Part shown: positions 59,490 to 64,000 of the stretch, in pieces
Layout of the letters: each line of letters starts with the position of its first letter
Position numbering within the stretch: position 1 is the first letter of the stretch
Assembly: GCA_021229015.1 (NCBI GenBank)
Contig: CM037788.1
Coordinates: forward strand, 42,165,810-42,229,809
DNA: 64,000 bases
Direction of reading: 5' to 3'
DNA from: Solen grandis
Lineage: Eukaryota; Mollusca; Bivalvia; Adapedonta; Solenidae
Translations under genes and position numbers: made by a program
Notes under the pieces: generated by a model
What the model was told of the DNA's origin: nothing
The model's input: only the letters and a program-made list of their open reading frames with translations
The model's database searches: none

Positions 59490-60508
59490 AGTCGAACCTG
59501 GTCCAACGGCCACCTGCTAGCAGCGACCAACTGCTAACAACGGCCACTTCAAATTCCCCCCGACCAATTTCGTTCTATATTACACCTGCTATCAGCGACC
59601 AACTGCTTACTACGACCAACGGCCACCATATTTGACCCCATTTGGTACCCCACACTGGTACGAACGGCCACGCGCCACTGACGCGCCCCATCAGGAAGTT
59701 GCGTAACGGCTAACACCGTTAGGTGAGAGCCGAACAATAGATTTGAGACAATACCGTAATCATCGAGGGTGGCGAGGATGGTTTCCATAGTGACCATTAC
59801 TGTTCGTACAGGTGGTGTTTGTCAGGTGTGGATGACCTTAATTGGCATTGATTAGCAAGATGTCTTCCTCATTTTTAATCCGGGAAAATGATAACAATGA
59901 TTGAGTGTAAAGTGCGGTGCTTCAAGCGTGTTTAAGATGCGGTCTTGTCATTAATTATAAATAATTTTTTGGTTTGTTTTGTTTTCAAAGAGTTTAGAGA
60001 GAGAGAGAAAAAAAAGCACCTTATCTGTATCTCTGTTAAAAATACACGAGGTATTGAGGACCGTATAATAGCCGACGCTCAAATTGTGGATTACTCGGAT
60101 TTTATCGCCAGACATAGTAAAGAGTGTAACATGTTTTCGTGTTATGAGAAAGTTGGTTTTAACACAGAAACACTTGCTTTATTGATTGAAGGTTGATCAG
60201 AATCGATTCTCACATTACAAATACACATTATTCTATGATTATTACGTATATTCTACAACAAACGAACACATATACGCATTCTTATGCTTTCATTCTGTTT
60301 CGTATCTGCCTATTCATTCTTCTGTCTTCAAGCTCCATGGTAACAAAACAACGCTGTGAAAATCTTACACAAGACAAATACATGTTTGTTGTTCAAAATG
60401 TTATTCATTTATGAAATCAATTATTAAACATTATTATGTTTTCACATTTGTTATTTAAAATATGTATATCCTCCTATAAATAACTTTCTGCACATAATTG
60501 GAACTTAA

Positions 60509-60539
<31 letters not shown>

Positions 60540-60667
60540 TGACCACATACATATATGTACAGTCACGAACATCAGACAAAACATGACACCTGCTAACAAA
60601 GGCCACCTGCTAACAAAGGCCAAAATTGTAATTTCCCTTGGGTGGCCTTTGTAAGCAGGTTCGACTG
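59490..60667. mobile_element. Pogo/Tigger-like element, 1178 bp, second family
   Basis: The TIRs are CAGTCGAACCTG and CAGGTTCGACTG, flanked by TA at 59488-59489 and 60668-60669. Subterminal sequence repeats gcgaccaactgctaacaacg and ctgctaacaaaggccac, the style of direct subterminal repeats seen in the copies at 2894 and 23953, but the sequence differs. (GA)n tracts occur at 59997-60008 and 60509-60540. An 83-codon frame lies at 59945-60196. Confidence 0.75.
59945..60196 (+). CDS. Protein-like ORF inside the pogo-like element
   Basis: An 83-codon frame with FKEFREREKKKHLICISV, GIEDRIIADAQIVDYSDF and a C-terminal CYEKVGFNTETLALLIEG. Pogo/Tigger transposases commonly have an aromatic, glycine-containing C-F-x-x-x-G-F segment after the DDE domain, and CYEKVGF is faintly reminiscent. 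This would be only a C-terminal remnant. There is no DDE or CENP-B-type DNA-binding domain. It could equally be a captured exon or chance. Confidence 0.2.
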   Translation: MSLIINNFLVCFVFKEFREREKKKHLICISVKNTRGIEDRIIADAQIVDYSDFIARHSKECNMFSCYEKVGFNTETLALLIEG

Positions 60668-61350
60668 TATATCATGATGTACTTTTGTGCAAAGTTTCAT
60701 GATGATGTGAAATTACCATAAAAGAAAAAAAAGCTTAAACACACAGAGGTAAACCTGGGGCAGAACAACTTTACCAAGTCACAGCCATAAAATTAATTAA
60801 ATACTACCAGTAAATAATCCATGTCATCATGTACAGGTATGTCAAATTTTTTTGAAAATGTAAAGTTATCTTCATAGAAAAAAAAAGTTTTAACACAAAT
60901 ATTTAATGCAGAACAATCAATTTTACCATGTTCATCCATTTGTGAAATATATGTCACAGTCATAAATTTGCATAAATACTGAATAGATCATATCATGATG
61001 TTAATGACTGTGTACCTTAAGTTTTATAAATATGTGAAGTCGTCTACATAGGATAAAAGCTAAAACTCAGAGGTAAACCTAAGGCAGAACAATCAGTTTT
61101 ACCATGTTCATCCATCCATGAAGTATAGGTCTAGCATGGATTTGCATGAATTTTAAATAGATCATATCATGATGTATATGTGTACCTAGTTTCATAAGAT
61201 GTGAAGTCATCTTCATAGAAAAAAGCTTTTAAAACGCAAAGGTAAACCTGAGGTGTGACGGACAGATGGAAGAACAAACACACATCGGACGGACACACAC
61301 ACACAGACTGAAAATCTATATGCCCCCCCAACAGAGTTGGCAGGGTATAA

Positions 61351-61620
61351 AAAGATTAATTAAGAAATGAAGATGCTAGAGTGTACACAAAGTGAAATCT
61401 GGCATTACTTATAGTTCAAGGGCCAAACTCCAGACCTAATGGACAGGATATCAGCCATAATCAAACTTGTCCAAAAGATTATGGCTATAAACACTGTAAT
61501 AGAGTTTGACGAAGAATGCAAAAGAAATGTAGATGCTAGAGCATACACAAGAAAATGCTGGTGGATGGATGGATGGATGGATGGACGTGCAGCCAAATTG
61601 GAATAAGGGGCCCTTATTTT
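61351..61620 (+). repeat. Right part of the split array with (GGAT)n
   Basis: gaagatgctagagtgtacac, aaagtgaaatctggcatta and atcagccataatcaaacttg continue the E1-type monomers of 58980-59405. The array ends at a (GGAT)n tract at about 61561-61583. Confidence 0.7.
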
Positions 61621-62385
61621 ATTGTTAATAGGAAACTACACTCATTTGACCTTGATCATTCAAGTTCATTCAAGACACATCAATTCAATGGAAATAACAT
61701 AGAGAGACACAAAACTATACACATGAGGTAAAAAGTTCATAATAAGTGTGTGTACTAACACAATGCCTTGGAATGGATTTTTCATCTTTTTTTCATGTAA
61801 TCACAACACTAAACTTTTTCCAGAGGTCTGTAAGTCTGTTTTTCTCAGGTTTCAAAACTGTTTGAAGAAGAGAGGCTACAGAAGCATTGTAACCCCATCA
61901 GCTGTATATTTATATACTTCACTTCAATGTTAAAAACACAAGCCATGTTATCCTCAAACAAAACTGTAAAGAGTTTTGAGGAGAAATACAGCTTCCAGTG
62001 CCACTAATTGTATGTTGAATACTGTCTCAGAGACAGGCATAATGACTATTGGTATCAAATGAGAGAAATATCGCTACTTTTTCTCCACAGTAATTTTCTT
62101 ATCATCTTCCTCTATGCCCTTCAGGAAATATAATTACAGAGTAATAAGCATTAATGCAAACCTTTCAACTATGTCAAACTGCTGCAGGGGCAGATGGGGG
62201 AACATTTCTCCTAATGAGTCCAATTAACAGTGGCTTTACCAAGATGCCAACTTATTTTATTTGTATATTCAAAGTCTAATGGAAATGTATGAATCTCAAC
62301 ACAACAGTCTTCAAGGGATGATTGGAATAGTGATATTAATGATAAATATGGCAGTGATATTGATTATGATGGTGGTAGCAGTCCT
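61621..62385. other. No gene recognised
   Basis: Unique-looking sequence. Open frames here have no splice context or recognisable motifs. Confidence 0.45.
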
Positions 62386-62387
62386 GG

Positions 62388-62640
62388 GGAGGATGTGGTT
62401 AGAGAGTCCGTCCCAGAAACGGGACGTCTTGGGTTTGATTCCGGCCACAACATATCGAAGTGGTACTGGTGCTCAGCATTTAAAGGTAGTTCCAGGATTA
62501 GTTGACCCGGTGTCATGATAATGTGACTGGGTGTGGTTTCCTGATACATGTTTACAGTATGAAACTGCAGTGTGGCATCACTATATCTGTCTCAAGTGGA
62601 CATTGTCTCCAAATTACTGAAATACTATCGGCGGGACTTA
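62388..62640 (+). repeat. SINE-1, full length
   Basis: The A-box-like ggatgtggttagagagtccg and B-box cttgggtttgattccggcca are followed by gtgctcagcatttaaaggta, gtcatgataatgtgactggg and the tail aattactgaaatacta. The minus-strand frame 62364-62549 is its shadow. Confidence 0.75.
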
Positions 62641-62684
62641 ACCTCTATAAACTAACTTAGTATGTTAGTGAAATTGATGATGAT

Positions 62685-62840
62685 GTTGGTGGTGGTGGTG
62701 GTGGTGGTGGTACTGCTTCAGCAGCTGATAATGTTGTTAGGGATGACAATGATCCAAATTTGCACAAGTCCAATACTGGTAAAATGCTTGTCATGATCAC
62801 CATGCTGCTGTTGCTGCTGCTGCTGCTGATGGTGGTACTG
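62685..62840 (+). repeat. (GGT)n and (CTG)n trinucleotide repeats
   Basis: (GGT)n at about 62685-62711 and (CTG)n with one ttg interruption at about 62804-62829. The minus-strand frame 62718-62918 has a glutamine run only because of the CTG repeat; there is no other coding sign. Confidence 0.75.
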
Positions 62841-63299
62841 AACTTGATTCTTCATCTGATAGTGGTTACATAGCAACAGTTGTAAAGAAGCACCTGATAA
62901 TGATACATCTGTCCACATGTTCTTTTAGCTCATCTCTCTAATTAAAAAAAAAGAGATCAGTGACTAGAGACACCTATATGTTTCATTCATACAGGTGTTT
63001 CTTCAGTCCTGTTCCTAATTAGAAGAAATGAAAAGCATACCTTCCTGTCTGAAGTTTTCACAAACTGTACTCATCATTTCTTAATTAATCTCATATGCAA
63101 GCTGAACATAATTTCAAAAAGATTATCCCTAAAAATAATGATGTTAAAATAGGCTAAACTTAACTTGAACCTTGGAAAATAACTCTAGTAGAAAATAAAT
63201 ATTCCATTTTTTTTTTTGTATGACTAAATTTCAACCTTTGCATAAACTTCACAAATCTCCTTACTAATATATACCAGCAGGGTCACCCAGGTTTTTCAT

Positions 63300-63455
63300 G
63301 TGAGGGCTTGGGGTAGGTTAGTGTTCTACATGGTTAGCTTTCTACCCGTGGTAGGTTAGCTTTCTACCCGGGGTAGGTTAGCTTTCTATCTGGGGTAGTT
63401 TAGTATTCTACCTGGGGTAGGGTTGGTCAGCTTTCTACCCGGGTAGGTTACAGTG
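63300..63455 (+). repeat. 22-bp minisatellite with a palindromic core
   Basis: About five to six copies of taggttagctttctacccgg type units with a step near 22 bp. The core CTACCCGGGGTAG is nearly self-complementary, so each copy can form a short stem. Divergence rises toward the ends (ctatctggggtag, ctacctggggtag). Confidence 0.75.
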
Positions 63456-63464
63456 GGGCTTTCG

Positions 63465-63645
63465 TTCATGTTGGCAAACGAACCGCACGATACACGCACG
63501 ATAAACGCAAACGAACCGCACGATACACGCACGTTACACGATAAACGAACGAACGAACGATAAACGAACGATGCATATACACGTTTGATGCACGATACAC
63601 GATGCACGATACACGGACCGCACGAAACGAACGATTGCAGATAGG
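63465..63645 (+). repeat. ACGA-rich, CpG-dense simple repeat
   Basis: Degenerate short units cacgatacac, acgataaacg and gaacgaacgaacga form about 180 bp with many CpG dinucleotides, in sharp contrast to the CpG-poor surroundings. Three overlapping minus-strand frames through it (63386-63770) are repeat artefacts rich in R, S and V. Confidence 0.7.
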
Positions 63646-64000
63646 CACGGTAGCGAGGTTAATCGATTTACTCGTTTTTTTTCGCCCAAGTGAACAAGGC
63701 AATTAATCAATTTATAAATAAAACCATCATTAAAACTAACACATACACACACACACGAAAAAAAAAACAACGAATGTTCTATAATAGGAAGTCACATGTT
63801 CTAAATCGTGTCGAAATTACAAATAATTGTTGTTACACATTGAATTTATTAGATCTATAACGATCCTATGCTTTGAACAATTATTTATTCGCGCCAAGCG
63901 TCATTGGTAACCGCATAATACGATTTAATTGGCTATCTTACAGCAGGTGAAGTGATCTCCCTTCGTACACAATACAGGGGAGACCACTCTACGTAGTTAA
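63646..64000. other. No gene recognised
   Basis: A (CA)n tract and an A run lie at about 63740-63770. The rest is unique-looking sequence with no supported feature. Confidence 0.5.

Larger units (their letters stand above)
59406..61350 (+). repeat. Insertion into the split array; itself interrupted
   Basis: It starts caagaaaatgtgtctgtgag with a small TGTGTCT/AGACACA stem and gccccgccaaggacatggtc, and ends ccccaacagagttggcaggg, tataaaa. The right half holds three tandem monomers (atcatgatgtacttttgtgc, aaaaagcttttaaaac, cctgaggtgtgacggacaga). It sits between tttgaa (59405) and aagattaatt (61351) of the host array and is split by the pogo-like element at 59490-60667. Confidence 0.65.

Noticed and set aside
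62388..62460. tRNA-like A and B boxes (also at 36150, 46920, 48220, 50900, 53675 and 54323)
   Set aside because: Each runs into a SINE body and lacks a complete acceptor stem and anticodon arm, so these are SINE heads and not tRNA genes.
62718..62918. Minus-strand frame with a glutamine run
   Set aside because: The run comes from the (CTG)n repeat, and nothing else suggests coding.
63386..63770. Three overlapping minus-strand frames rich in R, S and V
   Set aside because: All are generated by the ACGA-rich simple repeat.

Overview
The window reads as non-coding, repeat-dominated animal DNA. Its intronless AT-rich background, tRNA-derived SINEs, a LINE 3' end and many short inverted-repeat (MITE-like) elements fit a metazoan. 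Several dispersed families look like ones I remember from marine bivalve molluscs (venerid-type clams), chiefly elements that open with GAGGGCCAAGATGGCCCTG and close with GTGCTCAGGTGAGCTAAAAA. That placement is from memory, not from a search. No complete protein-coding gene is visible. The best coding evidence is one short spliced exon candidate on the minus strand (29145-29249), a terminal-exon-like ORF inside a transposon-like element (45589-45825), and weaker candidates at 56088-56381 and 48381-48614.

Layout. 1-940 is AT-rich with nothing recognisable. About 941-19075 is one very large array of diverged units of about 430-450 bp, studded with the palindrome TGACGTCA (the CRE / bZIP site), often in runs with a 10-bp step. 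Two related unit types (here A and B) form a higher-order order of B units, then A units, then a terminal module, repeated four times between about 6.7 and 19.1 kb. A pogo/Tigger-like element (2894-3842) and a tandem-repeat-bearing element (5308-6055) lie inside it. 19.1-25 kb holds hairpin minisatellites, a near-perfect foldback, a LINE 3' end, a TTAA-flanked MITE and a second, inverted copy of the pogo-like element. 26-35.4 kb contains three more tandem-repeat-bearing elements with shared ends, SINE fragments and the minus-strand exon candidate. 36-37.5 kb has a SINE and a 53-bp minisatellite. 38.3-41.7 kb is a cluster of DNA-transposon derivatives, including a 1.9-kb hAT-like element inserted inside a SINE with a target duplication. 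45-47.7 kb has a TIR element inside a tandem repeat and another array that runs up to a 100-N assembly gap. 48-57 kb is mostly unique sequence with SINEs and a second, decayed copy of the hAT-like element. 57-61.6 kb is a three-level nest of repeats. 61.6-64 kb has a SINE, trinucleotide repeats, a palindromic 22-bp minisatellite and a CpG-rich ACGA array.

The elements do not form a pathway. The main message is repeat biology: several arrays that look unrelated share a roughly 50-bp core, and one element family keeps its ends while carrying different central tandem repeats. The CRE-dense array is the most unusual object in the window.
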